From contig NZ_JANLNW010000082.1 of the NCBI RefSeq assembly GCF_025465945.1, positions 1-59,094 on the forward strand: a stretch of 59,094 nt of DNA, in the 5' to 3' direction. The position numbers and the translations under genes are program-made. The notes beneath the pieces are model-generated. The model made no database searches. It saw only the letters and a program-made list of their open reading frames with translations, and was not told the DNA's origin. Position 1 is the first letter of the stretch, and every line of letters starts with the position of its first letter. Below, in pieces: positions 1-9,062 of the stretch. Source of the DNA: Pseudomonas sp. 6D_7.1_Bac1 (GTDB taxonomy: Bacteria > Pseudomonadota > Gammaproteobacteria > Pseudomonadales > Pseudomonadaceae).

Positions 1-18
1 ATTTGTATCCTTAACTCT

Positions 19-2964
19 TCAAGCTGGCTTTGCAGCCTGAAGCAGCGAGCGTGCACGTTTCACCAGCTCGGTTCCGTCAGTTTCGGGTGACTGGTCAACC
101 AGCGTCGCCAATGCCTGGTGGTCCTCGGCCGTGGTGTCGTGGTGCTCGCACAGCTCGACCAGCGCGAGCAGCTCCAGCCACGGTGCTTCCTGGGTACGAG
201 CCTCCTCAATCGCATGCCGAACCGCAGTGTTGCCGGCATCGAGCCGGCCCTGCATCCGCGCAATCGCTGCCTCCAGCAGCAACAGTTGCGGCAGGTATAC
301 GCGCTCGCCCAGTTCTTCCCCCACCCGTAGTGCTTGCTCTAGCTCGACTCGCGCGGCGTCGCAATCACCCGCCAGCAGCAACGCCTCGGCGGCGTAGCCG
401 AGCACCTCGCTGGCACCGGAGCGCATGCCGAGCCCGGTGTGTTCTTCGTAGGCCTCGCGGATGCGTCGGTAGCCGTCGCGCGGCGCACCATTTCGCGCGT
501 CGGCCCAGCCGCGCCACCAGCGGCAAGCCGTACGCCCCAGTGCGAGCGAATACTCATCGACCAGCTTCTGCATGTCGTCAGCCAGCGTTGCTACACGCAC
601 AGGGTTCCCCATCCGCACCTCGATCAACACCTCCTGCCAGGTGGCGACCAGCCAGGTCATAGGTTGGCGAAGCACCTGCGCGCGGGTCCGCGCCCGCTGC
701 ATGTGGGCTCGGCCTTGCTCAATCAGGCCAGAACGCACGAGTTCTATGGCCAGCATACCGTGCAGCATGACCTGAGGATCGGCCGCAAAAATCTCGTTCG
801 CCCCGATGTCCAGCGGCTCGGCAATCGCGAGGGCGCGCTCTAGCCAACGGCGGGTCATCTGTGTGCGACCCTGAAGATGATGCACCTCGCCCTGCACGAT
901 GCACGCTGCCAGCATGAGCGCTGGATCGTTCGCCTCGGACGACAGGGTTTCGGCGCGTTCCGCCACCTCCAGCGCCAGCGCATAGTCACCGCGAAGGCCA
1001 AGCAGGTAGCCGAATCCGTGCAGCAGGCGACCGCGCATTGGATGCTCGGGTACATCCGCTAGCAGCGTGTACGCGCGTTCGAACGCGTTTCTGGCTTCGT
1101 TGCCGACACCGAACGTGTGAAAAGCCGACACGCCCTGCAGTGTGGCCAAGGTGATTTCGAGCGCATTGCGCTCGGTCCCTCCAGGTGCCTGCGTCAGCAG
1201 GACCAGCGCGCGCTCAGTGAGGCCGATGCACAAGGCCGGGCTGAAGTGCAGCAGCGCGGTTTCTGCGGCCTCGGCGTAGTAGCGCAGCGCGATCATTGGC
1301 TGCCGAGCCCGGTCGAAGTGCATGGCCAGTTCCGTGGCAGCAACCGGTATGCCGGTCGTGCGCTCGCGTTCGAGGGCAGTGCCAACCTGGCGATGGAGAT
1401 GGGTGCGCAATGAGCGTGGCGTGCGGTCGTACAGCACCTGGCGGAAGAGGGCATGCCGGAACGAGTAGGGTGGCTCTACCGTCTCTTCGACGTCGGTGGC
1501 CCGCGACGGTGTGAGCCATACCTGCTCGCGCACCAGTTCTTCGCAGGTGTCGGCCACAGATGCGAGGTCGCGCTCGAGGGCCAGTGAAACCGTCTCGACC
1601 CGGAATTCGACTCCGCACACCGCTGCCGCCGAGAGCAGCGCACGCTGCTCCTGTCCGAGCTTGGTGATGTAGTGATCGATGATCGCCGCGAGGTTCTCGG
1701 GGACCGCCAATCCCGCCAGCCGAGCCTCGATGGTGGCGTCGTCGTCCGTTGGGTCCATCACTTCACTGATGACTGACGATACAAACAACGGTACACCGTC
1801 AGTGCGCTCGTGCAGGGCACGTACGAAAGTTTCATCTCGCGCCAACGAGAGGGAATGCAGCGCAACATAGTCAGCGACCTCGGTTTCCGAGAACGGATCG
1901 AGCACCACTTCCTCGCACAGACGTTGCAGGCGCAGCTCGTGGCGCAACGAGCTGAGCGGATGATCGAGCGCTACCACCTCGGCGAGGCGAAAGCTCGACA
2001 GCCACATAAGCCGCATGGGGCTACGTCGCCGCGCCAGATAGTCGATGAGCTGGACCGTCGCCCGATCGCTCCAGTGCAGGTCTTCAGTGACCAGCAACAG
2101 CGGGCGCTGCTCCGTGTAGCGGTCCAGCAGTTCGCCCATTTCCCGCAGCATGCGGTCCGGGCCGATGCCGGCAAGCTCGCGCCGCAATGCATCTCGCTCC
2201 TCCATAGTGTTCAGCCACGGTAGTTGCAGCAGCCAGGTCGGCGCCACGGCGCGCAACAGCGTCGGCAGGGTGGGGTCGCTGCGGCACAGATCGGCCAACG
2301 CCTCCAGCACCGGCAGGTACGGCTCGCCGGCACCGTAGTGTTCCACGCAATGGCCGCGTGCGCAGGCGATGCCGCCGCCAAGGCTGGCGAGGAAATACTC
2401 GATCAACGTCGTCTTGCCAATCCCCGGTTCTCCGGCGAGCCAGACCACTGCACGTTGGCCACCGTAAGCCCGCTCCCACGCCCATTGCAGCTTTGAAACC
2501 TCGTCGGTGCGACCGATGAATGGCGGCGACGGATGCGCGCCAGCCGTTGGTAACGTCGTGGATGCAGGCGGCATCGAAGGGGCAGGGGACGGCGCGGCGA
2601 TGAAGCGATAGCCGCGCCGCGACACAGTCTCGATGAAGCGGGGCTGTCTGGGGTTGTCGCCCAACACCTTGCGCAGATCGCTGATGGCCGTCTTCAGCAC
2701 CGAATCACTGACAAACCGATGCCCCCACACGGCATCAAGCAAGGCATCCTTGGTCACGAGCGATCCCGGCTGGCGTGCAAGTACGCACAGCAATGTGAAG
2801 GGCGTTGGCGCCATCGCCACGGCTTCTCCGTTACGTAACAAGCAGGCGTTGGCCTCGTCGAGCTCGAACTCGATGAAGCAGAGCTGGACTGGGTTCGGAT
2901 GGGGCTGCGGACGCGCCACGTTGGGTTCCTGAAGACTAAAACATAGTTGTGCGCTGTGAAGCAT
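19..2964 (-). CDS. Winged-helix / AAA-type ATPase transcriptional regulator
   Basis: Large regulator of about 981 residues. An OmpR/PhoB-type winged helix lies near the N-terminus (roughly residues 25-120, ending in the typical RRGYRF). An ATPase module follows with Walker A GEPGIGKTTL and a Walker B-like LLLVTEDLHWSD, then a long alanine/leucine-rich helical region resembling TPR repeats. This is the architecture of MalT/STAND-like signal-integrating activators with an OmpR-type DNA-binding head. The ATG at 2964 was chosen; an in-frame TTG at 3000 would add 12 residues. It is divergent from the FAD monooxygenase gene, so it may control the aromatic cluster, but the sequence does not show which ligand it senses. 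Confidence 0.8.
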   Translation of the reverse strand: MLHSAQLCFSLQEPNVARPQPHPNPVQLCFIEFELDEANACLLRNGEAVAMAPTPFTLLCVLARQPGSLVTKDALLDAVWGHRFVSDSVLKTAISDLRKVLGDNPRQPRFIETVSRRGYRFIAAPSPAPSMPPASTTLPTAGAHPSPPFIGRTDEVSKLQWAWERAYGGQRAVVWLAGEPGIGKTTLIEYFLASLGGGIACARGHCVEHYGAGEPYLPVLEALADLCRSDPTLPTLLRAVAPTWLLQLPWLNTMEERDALRRELAGIGPDRMLREMGELLDRYTEQRPLLLVTEDLHWSDRATVQLIDYLARRRSPMRLMWLSSFRLAEVVALDHPLSSLRHELRLQRLCEEVVLDPFSETEVADYVALHSLSLARDETFVRALHERTDGVPLFVSSVISEVMDPTDDDATIEARLAGLAVPENLAAIIDHYITKLGQEQRALLSAAAVCGVEFRVETVSLALERDLASVADTCEELVREQVWLTPSRATDVEETVEPPYSFRHALFRQVLYDRTPRSLRTHLHRQVGTALERERTTGIPVAATELAMHFDRARQPMIALRYYAEAAETALLHFSPALCIGLTERALVLLTQAPGGTERNALEITLATLQGVSAFHTFGVGNEARNAFERAYTLLADVPEHPMRGRLLHGFGYLLGLRGDYALALEVAERAETLSSEANDPALMLAACIVQGEVHHLQGRTQMTRRWLERALAIAEPLDIGANEIFAADPQVMLHGMLAIELVRSGLIEQGRAHMQRARTRAQVLRQPMTWLVATWQEVLIEVRMGNPVRVATLADDMQKLVDEYSLALGRTACRWWRGWADARNGAPRDGYRRIREAYEEHTGLGMRSGASEVLGYAAEALLLAGDCDAARVELEQALRVGEELGERVYLPQLLLLEAAIARMQGRLDAGNTAVRHAIEEARTQEAPWLELLALVELCEHHDTTAEDHQALATLVDQSPETDGTELVKRARSLLQAAKPA

Positions 2965-3168
2965 GGCTCCAATGACAACGCTGATCGGTTCAGAAGCCAA
3001 GCCTCACCGGTCGGAAACTGACGCAAGCGCGACTTCACTCCTCAGGCATCCGGGATTCATCTCTTCGGACCGCTCGATTCGCAAGCCTCCTGACACTCTC
3101 AGCACAGCCCACATGGCCTCATATCGGTGTGGAAATGATCCCAAAAACTAATGACAAAAACATCAATA

Positions 3169-3197
3169 TTGAAAAATGTCTCAATTTTACATATCTT
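3169..3197 (+). promoter_or_regulatory. Predicted sigma70 promoter of the FAD monooxygenase gene
   Basis: -35 TTGAAA and -10 TATCTT are separated by 17 bp, about 60 bp before the start codon. A short inverted repeat (ATTGA, 8 bp, TCAAT) overlaps the -35 and could be an operator for a local regulator; this last point is a guess. Confidence 0.5.
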
Positions 3198-3257
3198 CGC
3201 ATTGCCTGACGATGAGACCTGCGCGTCCCACGACTTCAATCACAACAAGGGCTCGAT

Positions 3258-4916
3258 ATGAACAACAACAAGAAAATATCCGAACTGCCTCCCACCGCCG
3301 TCGATGTGCTGGTCGTCGGTAACGGTCCGGTCGGTGCGACAATCGCGGCGCTGCTCGGCCGCTATGGGGTAAAGACACTGGTGCTGGACAAGACCCATGA
3401 GGTCGTACTGATGCCCCGCGCCATTGCCCTGGACAACGAGGCGCTGCGTATCCTGCAACTCGCCGGATTGTCGGAGGACGCTTTCGAGAAGATCGCTATC
3501 CCTGAAGTGAGGATGCACTCCCCGGTTCTCGGGCAATTCGGTCGCGCCAACACTGCAGGGTGTATCGACGGCCATCCCAAGCTTGTGACCTTCTATCAAC
3601 CCGACCTCGAACGAGCGATGCGCAGCCAGGTTTCCCGGCTGAAGTCAGTGACCAGCCTGGGCGGCTTCGAGCTCGAGAGCCTGGTTGAGGAGTCGGACTG
3701 CGTCGTCGCCTCCGTACGGGATCAGGAGGGTCACTCGCATTCCGTTCGCGCCCAGTACGTGGTCGGTGCGGATGGCGCAAGCTCCAGGGTCAGAACACTG
3801 ATTGGCCAGGAGTTCGAAGGGCAGACCTATGCGGAGGATTGGCTGATTGTCGATGTCATGAACCGGCATAAGTCAGCGATTGATCACATTGAGTTTCTCT
3901 GCGATCCACGGCGCCCAACGCCGCACATGCCCGCACCCGGCGGCAGGGAGCGCTGGGAGTTCATGCTGCAACCCGGCGAATCGCGGGAAGAGTTGGAAAG
4001 CCCGGAAAGCATAGCCCGGCTGATTGCGCCATGGATCAAACCGCAGGAGCTGGAAATCGAGCGCAAGGCGGTGTATCGATTCCACGCGCGCTGCTGCAAC
4101 AAATTCAGCAAGGGACGCGTCTTCCTGGCCGGCGACGCAGCGCACATCACCCCGCCTTTTGTCGGGCAAGGTCTCGTAGCGGGACTTCGAGATGGCGCCA
4201 ACCTGGCCTGGAAACTGGCCTGGGTCCTTCGCGGCTATGCCGCGCCTGCGGTGCTTGACACCTATGACGTAGAGCGCCGTCCTCATGCTCAGGCGATGAT
4301 CAATCTAGCGAAACTCATGGGTCGCCTGGTGATGCCCAAGAACAGGATCGCAGCTTTCTTCATCCACGGCCTGATGCGCATGCTGACGTTGACCCCCGCT
4401 ACCAGGAGGTACTTCGAACAGTTGGACATCAAGCCGAAGAACATCTTCAAACACGGCCTGTTCGTGAAGCACCGTCGGGGCGACAAGCTGGTACGTGGCA
4501 GCCTGTTTCCCCAGGCCTGGGTTCGCAACATGCAAAAGCAGATCCAACTGAGCGACGATGCTCTTGGGGACAACCTGACCCTGGTTGGTTTCGGCGTAGA
4601 CCCATTGTCACTGCTGACCCCTGCTCAAATTGTTTCATGGGAAAAAATGGGCGGCCACTTCCTGGAAATCAGAACACGCGGCCAACGCTCCGGCGGCCGT
4701 TGTGATTTCATCGAAGACATGAACCATGACATCCTGCCGCTGGCTGCTAAAGGCACGCTCGTCGCGATTCGCCCCGACCGTATCATCATGCACCACGCCC
4801 CTGGCGCAGAAGCGGCCAGTTTCCTCAGAGACTGCCGAGGTCTTTTGGCCAGCGAAGATGTCACTGCCGATAGCGTTTCCATTACTATCAACGAACCACC
4901 TCGATTAAGAGCCTGA
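3258..4916 (+). CDS. FAD-dependent aromatic hydroxylase, MhpA-like
   Basis: A 552-residue flavoprotein monooxygenase of the PHBH/MhpA class. It has the dinucleotide motif GNGPVG near residue 21, the GADGASSRVR motif around residue 170, and the FAD-ribityl motif GDAAHITPPFVGQG around residue 292. Members hydroxylate phenolic rings next to an existing hydroxyl using NAD(P)H and O2, giving catechols for ring cleavage, as with 3-(3-hydroxyphenyl)propionate hydroxylase. The C-terminal thioredoxin-like region typical of this class is present in length. It is followed 2 bp later by a TetR gene, so the two probably form an operon. The substrate cannot be deduced; an extradiol dioxygenase 3 kb downstream is the likely next enzyme. 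Confidence 0.85.
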   Translation: MNNNKKISELPPTAVDVLVVGNGPVGATIAALLGRYGVKTLVLDKTHEVVLMPRAIALDNEALRILQLAGLSEDAFEKIAIPEVRMHSPVLGQFGRANTAGCIDGHPKLVTFYQPDLERAMRSQVSRLKSVTSLGGFELESLVEESDCVVASVRDQEGHSHSVRAQYVVGADGASSRVRTLIGQEFEGQTYAEDWLIVDVMNRHKSAIDHIEFLCDPRRPTPHMPAPGGRERWEFMLQPGESREELESPESIARLIAPWIKPQELEIERKAVYRFHARCCNKFSKGRVFLAGDAAHITPPFVGQGLVAGLRDGANLAWKLAWVLRGYAAPAVLDTYDVERRPHAQAMINLAKLMGRLVMPKNRIAAFFIHGLMRMLTLTPATRRYFEQLDIKPKNIFKHGLFVKHRRGDKLVRGSLFPQAWVRNMQKQIQLSDDALGDNLTLVGFGVDPLSLLTPAQIVSWEKMGGHFLEIRTRGQRSGGRCDFIEDMNHDILPLAAKGTLVAIRPDRIIMHHAPGAEAASFLRDCRGLLASEDVTADSVSITINEPPRLRA

Positions 4917-4918
4917 AG

Positions 4919-5566
4919 ATGCCGTCCCCCACTTTTCCTTCAGAAGCAACTGCGCAAGAGCCTCTCACTCGAGGCCACAAGAAGCGTGAACGCACCCGTC
5001 GCGGCCTGGTGGACGCGGCATTACGTCTTGTCGCGCGTAAGGAGGTGGGGGAGATCGCACTGCTCGAGGTCGCCGCGGAGGCCGAGGTGTCCAGCGGCAC
5101 CATCTACAACTATTTTCGAACACGCGATGAAGTACTCGAGGCGGTTGGCATCGCCATGGCGACCGAGTTCTCCGATGCCATTTCCGCCCTGAGCTCGGAC
5201 GTGCACTGCGGCGCACAGCGGCTTTCGATTGGCGTGCGCATGTTTGTATGCCGGGCAGCGTACGACCATCAATGGGCCAACGCACTGCTGCGCATCATCC
5301 ATTCCGATCAGGCCATGCGCTCGCGCTTGGCTGCCCATGTGCTTGGCGACCTGCGTGAAGGTCTGCGTGCGGGCACTTTCGCTTACGAGGACGAAGGGAT
5401 CGCCCTGGACATGGTCGTATCGTGCACAACCGGAGCCATGCGCTCGGTTGTCGAGGGGCGTGCGGTGGCGGAGCACGATCTGCGGGTCGCCGAGATGATT
5501 CTCAAGGCTCTGGGCGTAACACCTGCCAGGGCCAAGAGAATCGCCGGCAAGCCGCTACCGGTCTAG
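4919..5566 (+). CDS. TetR/AcrR family transcriptional regulator (first of two)
   Basis: A 215-residue TetR-type repressor. The N-terminal helix-turn-helix lies at about residues 25-70 (RTRRGLVDAALRLVARKEVGE, then AEVSSGTIYNYFRTRDEVLEAV), with an all-helical ligand-binding part after it. It starts 2 bp after the monooxygenase stop codon and is almost certainly cotranscribed with it. It probably responds to the monooxygenase substrate or product. It converges with the oxidoreductase gene, leaving only 22 bp between the stop codons. Its operator was not identified. Confidence 0.9.
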   Translation: MPSPTFPSEATAQEPLTRGHKKRERTRRGLVDAALRLVARKEVGEIALLEVAAEAEVSSGTIYNYFRTRDEVLEAVGIAMATEFSDAISALSSDVHCGAQRLSIGVRMFVCRAAYDHQWANALLRIIHSDQAMRSRLAAHVLGDLREGLRAGTFAYEDEGIALDMVVSCTTGAMRSVVEGRAVAEHDLRVAEMILKALGVTPARAKRIAGKPLPV

Positions 5567-5588
5567 TCCTGATATCATCCTCGACCCG

Positions 5589-6824
5589 CTAGGCCCGGCC
5601 AATCCATTGCCGATAGTTCTTCGCCTGGCGACGAGACTTCAGCTGATTGCCGATTAATGCCATGAGTGGCGACGTCCTGGGTTTTGTTCTTTTCCCTTGG
5701 CTCAGCAAGCCGAGCTGCTTTTTGACCACCGACGACACTGCAAGCGATGCCAGCGCCTTGTTCTTCCAGCGGACGACGATGGGCTCCACTTCAGTGTTCT
5801 GACCGGCCATCCACTGGCTTGGCAGGGCCGGCTCGATAGCCAGTGCAGTGGCAAGTCCTACCATCGACACCGAGCCGCTCACCACTCGCTCCGCGACCGC
5901 CTTTCTACGCACGCCGCCGGTGACCATCAGCGGCATGCGCGCTATTTCTCCTATTTTCTCCGCGAACTCGAGAAAATAGGCTTCTCGAGCCAAGCGGCTG
6001 CCATCTCGGGTTTGCCCCTGCATCGCCGGGCTTTCGTAGCTGCCACCTGACAACTCGACCAGGTCGACCGCCTTGGTGTTGAGCATTTCCACCACGCGAG
6101 CCGCATCCTCGGCATCGAAACCGCCTCGCTGAAAGTCCGCGGAATTGAGCTTCACAGCGACGCAAAAGGTCGGTGCCACTCGCTGACGTATTGCGTCGAT
6201 GGTTTGCAGGAGAATTTGCGCCCGATTTTCCAGGCTGCCACCCCAGCGGTCGCTACGCCTGTTGGTCAAGGGCGAAAGGAATTGGCTGAACAGGTAGCCA
6301 TGCGCGGCATGAATCTCCACGCCGGTGAATCCGGCACGCTCGGCCAGCACTGCCGCATGGGTATAGCGCTCGATCAGCTCTTCGATCTCCAGCTCATTCA
6401 AGGCCCTGGGCGGTACAAAAGCCTTTGATAGTCCGGGAATGTCGACGTTAACTGCGGAGGGCCCCCGTGCTGATTGCCCCATTGAAGCCAACAGCTGCCG
6501 TCCGGGATGATTGATTTGCATCCAGGCCTGGGCTCCGCGACTGCGGCAAGCATCGGCCCATAGGCTGAATTTTCCGAGGTTCCGATCGTCCTCAAGCACC
6601 ACGCCAGCCGGTCCGGTCAAGGCGTGGCGATCAACCATGACGTTGCCAGTGATGATCAGACCGGCCCCACCGTCCGCCCAACGCCGATAGAGCCTGGCCA
6701 GCGCTTCCCCTGGAGCGTGATCCTCATTGGCAAGGTTCTCCTCCATGGCAGCCTTGGCGATTCGGTTTGGAATCACCGTGCCGTTAGGCAATCGAAGCGG
6801 TTCGAAGAGCTTTGAGCCGGTCAT
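5589..6824 (-). CDS. NADH:flavin oxidoreductase, old yellow enzyme family
   Basis: A 411-residue FMN-binding TIM-barrel enzyme. The hallmark HAAHGYLFSQFLSPLTNRR stretch (about residues 170-195) precedes DRWGGSLENRAQ, and a C-terminal TGGVRR phosphate-binding loop is present. It lacks the iron-sulfur and FAD/NAD domains of 2,4-dienoyl-CoA reductase, so it is a single-domain ene-reductase type. The ATG at 6824 is preceded by a good ribosome-binding site (GAAGGA, 7 bp); longer in-frame starts are not supported. It would reduce an activated C=C bond, perhaps in a ring or side chain of the cluster's substrate. It is read divergently from the second TetR gene, with a matched operator in its promoter. 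Confidence 0.88.
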   Translation of the reverse strand: MTGSKLFEPLRLPNGTVIPNRIAKAAMEENLANEDHAPGEALARLYRRWADGGAGLIITGNVMVDRHALTGPAGVVLEDDRNLGKFSLWADACRSRGAQAWMQINHPGRQLLASMGQSARGPSAVNVDIPGLSKAFVPPRALNELEIEELIERYTHAAVLAERAGFTGVEIHAAHGYLFSQFLSPLTNRRSDRWGGSLENRAQILLQTIDAIRQRVAPTFCVAVKLNSADFQRGGFDAEDAARVVEMLNTKAVDLVELSGGSYESPAMQGQTRDGSRLAREAYFLEFAEKIGEIARMPLMVTGGVRRKAVAERVVSGSVSMVGLATALAIEPALPSQWMAGQNTEVEPIVVRWKNKALASLAVSSVVKKQLGLLSQGKRTKPRTSPLMALIGNQLKSRRQAKNYRQWIGRA

Positions 6825-6876
6825 GTTCTGTCCTTCAGTTAATGAAAAATCGGCCAGTCGTCGCGAAGGGCCAATA

Positions 6877-6910
6877 CCTTTGGAGCAACGTAGGCACGGT
6901 GCTCCAAAGG
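6877..6910 (-). promoter_or_regulatory. Perfect 11-bp hairpin in the oxidoreductase leader
   Basis: CCTTTGGAGCA and TGCTCCAAAGG are exact inverted arms around a 12-nt loop. It lies between the predicted promoter and the start codon of the oxidoreductase gene, within its 5' leader, and has no following T-run. It could be a regulatory RNA fold or a second protein-binding site. Confidence 0.5.
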
Positions 6911-6985
6911 TTTGTTGAGGTCCTGGTTTACATCGATGGGCCGGTTTGATGGCCCTACCGAGAAGATGGACCAGAAGCGTGAGGG

Positions 6986-7014
6986 AGCTGAACACGCGTG
7001 TTCAGCTAAGTCAA
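6986..7014 (-). promoter_or_regulatory. Oxidoreductase promoter with embedded TetR-type operator
   Basis: A perfect 22-bp palindrome (6986-7007, core TGAACACGCGTGTTCA) directly follows a -35 element TTGACT (7014-7009 on the minus strand). With a 17-bp spacer, the -10 would be TCAGCT, inside the palindrome. Bound repressor would block RNA polymerase. Confidence 0.65.
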
Positions 7015-7126
7015 TATTTAGAAATCTAAAGTCCCCATTGACCTTGCCATGCCACTCATAAAATCCAGAATCATTAGGTATTGAAGGGTTTTATTGGGCG
7101 GTACGCTCTGAATTAAAAAATCCTTG

Positions 7127-7155
7127 TTGACGACAGATGAACACGAGTGTTCAAT
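7127..7155 (+). promoter_or_regulatory. tetR2 promoter with embedded TetR-type operator
   Basis: -35 TTGACG and -10 TTCAAT are 17 bp apart and enclose TGAACACGAGTGTTCA (7138-7153). This is the same palindrome as at 6989-7004 apart from one central base. It lies about 30 bp before the GTG start of the second TetR gene, suggesting autoregulation and joint control of both divergent units. Confidence 0.65.
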
Positions 7156-7185
7156 TCAGCCATAAGGTAATTCTGGAGAGAGAGC

Positions 7186-7800
7186 GTGGAATCCCTAAAT
7201 CCGATACAGCGCCGCATTCATCAAGCAGCCTTTCGCCTGTTCGCTGAAAGAGGCACCTCACAAGTGAACATCCTTGACCTCGCGCAAGAGGCAGGAGTGG
7301 CGCGTGGAACGGTCTACAGCAACATCGACAGCATGGAAGACCTATTCGAGGCGGTCGCCGGCCATCTCGCGGGGGAGATGCATGAGCGCGTCAACAAGAG
7401 CTTCAATTCCCTCTCCGATCCGGCCCAGCGCCTTGCCAATGGCATTCGATTCTTCATTCGTCGAGCTCACGAGGACTCCCAGTGGGGGGCATTCATCCAT
7501 AAATTCGCCATGAGCAACTCTTCGTTGCGCGAAATGTTTAGCAGCCAAGCGACTGTGGATCTTCTGAGCGGACTTTCCAGTGGGCGGTACACGTTTGCGC
7601 AGGAGCAATTGCTCTCAATACTGACGCTGATATCGAGCAGCGTCCTCGGCTCGATTTTCCTGGTGCTGGAAGGGCACAGAACGTGGCGCGAATCGGGTTC
7701 TGACACGGCCGAGCTAGTGCTGCGGGCATTGGGTGTGCCTCACGAGGAGGCTAGAGCGCTGGCGACCAAAGAGTTGCCGGCACTTCCCCCTCTCGACTGA
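7186..7800 (+). CDS. TetR/AcrR family transcriptional regulator (second)
   Basis: A 204-residue TetR-family protein. Its N-terminal helix-turn-helix reads QAAFRLFAERGTSQVNILD, then AGVARGTVYSNIDSMEDLFEAV, at about residues 12-60; the rest is helical. The start is GTG at 7186 behind GGAGAG. It resembles the first TetR in length and in the C-terminal LRALGVPHEEA (compare LKALGVTPARA), suggesting the two are paralogues. Two matched palindromes in its own and the divergent promoter make it the best candidate to bind them. It heads a rightward set with dioxygenase, hydrolase and ligase genes. Confidence 0.9.
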   Translation: MESLNPIQRRIHQAAFRLFAERGTSQVNILDLAQEAGVARGTVYSNIDSMEDLFEAVAGHLAGEMHERVNKSFNSLSDPAQRLANGIRFFIRRAHEDSQWGAFIHKFAMSNSSLREMFSSQATVDLLSGLSSGRYTFAQEQLLSILTLISSSVLGSIFLVLEGHRTWRESGSDTAELVLRALGVPHEEARALATKELPALPPLD

Positions 7801-7888
7801 GCGCGGTAACCGACTCAACAAAAAACACCCCTGGTATTTTCAGGGGTTCGGGGATCGCTTTGCCCTAATAAACTGGAAAACAAGAACA

Positions 7889-8980
7889 ATGAATAACAAA
7901 AATGAAATGCCCCAGTTGGTGACACAACAACCTGCCCGGCATCCGCAACCGACGGTGAAGGCCCAAGGTCTGACTCACCTGATCTTTCAAAGGCCGGACT
8001 TGAACGAGGCGGCGCGTTTCCTGACTGACTTCGGCCTGACAGTCAGTCATCAGAACGCCGATACGCTCTATCTGCGCGCCACTGAACCGGCTCCCTATTG
8101 TTACCGTGTCCACCGTGCAGAACATGCACGCTTTGTCGGGTTCGGACTGGCAGTCCAATCGCTCAAGGATCTGGCAAAGCTGACTCGAATCCCGGGCGCG
8201 TCACCGGTAGAGAAATCGGAACATCCTGGCGGCGGGCATTACGTCAGACTGACCGATCCTTCCGGGTTCATCGTGGAAGCAGTTTGCGACCAGGCTCCAG
8301 GTAAAACCCTGGTACACCGAGCCCCACTTCATTGGAATCTGGCGCAAGAGCAGCCGCGCATCAACTCCACGCAGCGCCCGCCGATTGCACCGCCTGAAGT
8401 ACTCAAACTTGGCCACATCGTGATTGAAGTGGCCGACTACCAGGCGACCTGTGCCTGGTATGCGCAGCATTTCGGGTTTATTCCCAGCGATGTGCAGGTA
8501 CTCCCCGACGGCACACCTATCGTCGTCTTCATGCGCCTTGACCTCGGTGAGACTCCAACGGCTCACCATACGCTCGCGATAGCGCAAGGATTCATGGCTA
8601 CCTATAGCCATAGCGCCTATGAGGTCGTCGATGCAGACGCGGTGGGCATGGGGCAGCGCGTCCTGCGGGAGCGGGGGTGGGAGCACTCATGGGGAATTGG
8701 CCGGCACATCCTGGGCAGTCAGATCTTCGATTACTGGCAAGACCCTTGGGGCGATAAGCACGAGCATTACTGCGACGGGGATATCTTCACAGCCATGCAG
8801 CCTACGGGCATTCATCCCGTGAGTCCTGAGGCGATGGCGCAGTGGGGGCAGCGCATGCCCAAGAGTTTTACAAAACCCAAGATGAACTTGACCAGTCTGC
8901 GTGCGCTGATCCGTAACCTGCGACGCAGCCCGGACCTGACCATTCGCAAGTTGATAACGCTTATGCGGATGTTCGGGTAG
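7889..8980 (+). CDS. Type I extradiol ring-cleavage dioxygenase (VOC superfamily)
   Basis: A 363-residue two-domain vicinal-oxygen-chelate protein. The C-terminal domain keeps the expected Fe(II) ligands: His near residue 176 (LGHIVIE), His near 241 (SHSAYE) and Glu near 292 (KHEHYCD). The N-terminal repeat (GLTHLIFQRPDLNEAARFL) is the non-catalytic domain. Relatives such as 2,3-dihydroxybiphenyl and 2,3-dihydroxy-p-cumate dioxygenases open catechols by meta cleavage. The ATG at 7889 was chosen because the upstream extension overlaps the TetR gene out of frame. It lies 82 bp before the hydrolase that would act on its product. The exact catechol is unknown. Confidence 0.82.
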   Translation: MNNKNEMPQLVTQQPARHPQPTVKAQGLTHLIFQRPDLNEAARFLTDFGLTVSHQNADTLYLRATEPAPYCYRVHRAEHARFVGFGLAVQSLKDLAKLTRIPGASPVEKSEHPGGGHYVRLTDPSGFIVEAVCDQAPGKTLVHRAPLHWNLAQEQPRINSTQRPPIAPPEVLKLGHIVIEVADYQATCAWYAQHFGFIPSDVQVLPDGTPIVVFMRLDLGETPTAHHTLAIAQGFMATYSHSAYEVVDADAVGMGQRVLRERGWEHSWGIGRHILGSQIFDYWQDPWGDKHEHYCDGDIFTAMQPTGIHPVSPEAMAQWGQRMPKSFTKPKMNLTSLRALIRNLRRSPDLTIRKLITLMRMFG

Positions 8981-9062
8981 ATCCGTCAGCCCTTCCTCAG
9001 AACAACACCACAGTTCTCGCGCCACCGAGCGCGGGACAAACACTGCTCCAGGAGTACCTTCA

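Noticed and set aside
7828..7846. Terminator after tetR2
   Set aside because: CCCCTG/CAGGGG hairpin without a T-run on the plus strand; read-through into the dioxygenase gene is likely.
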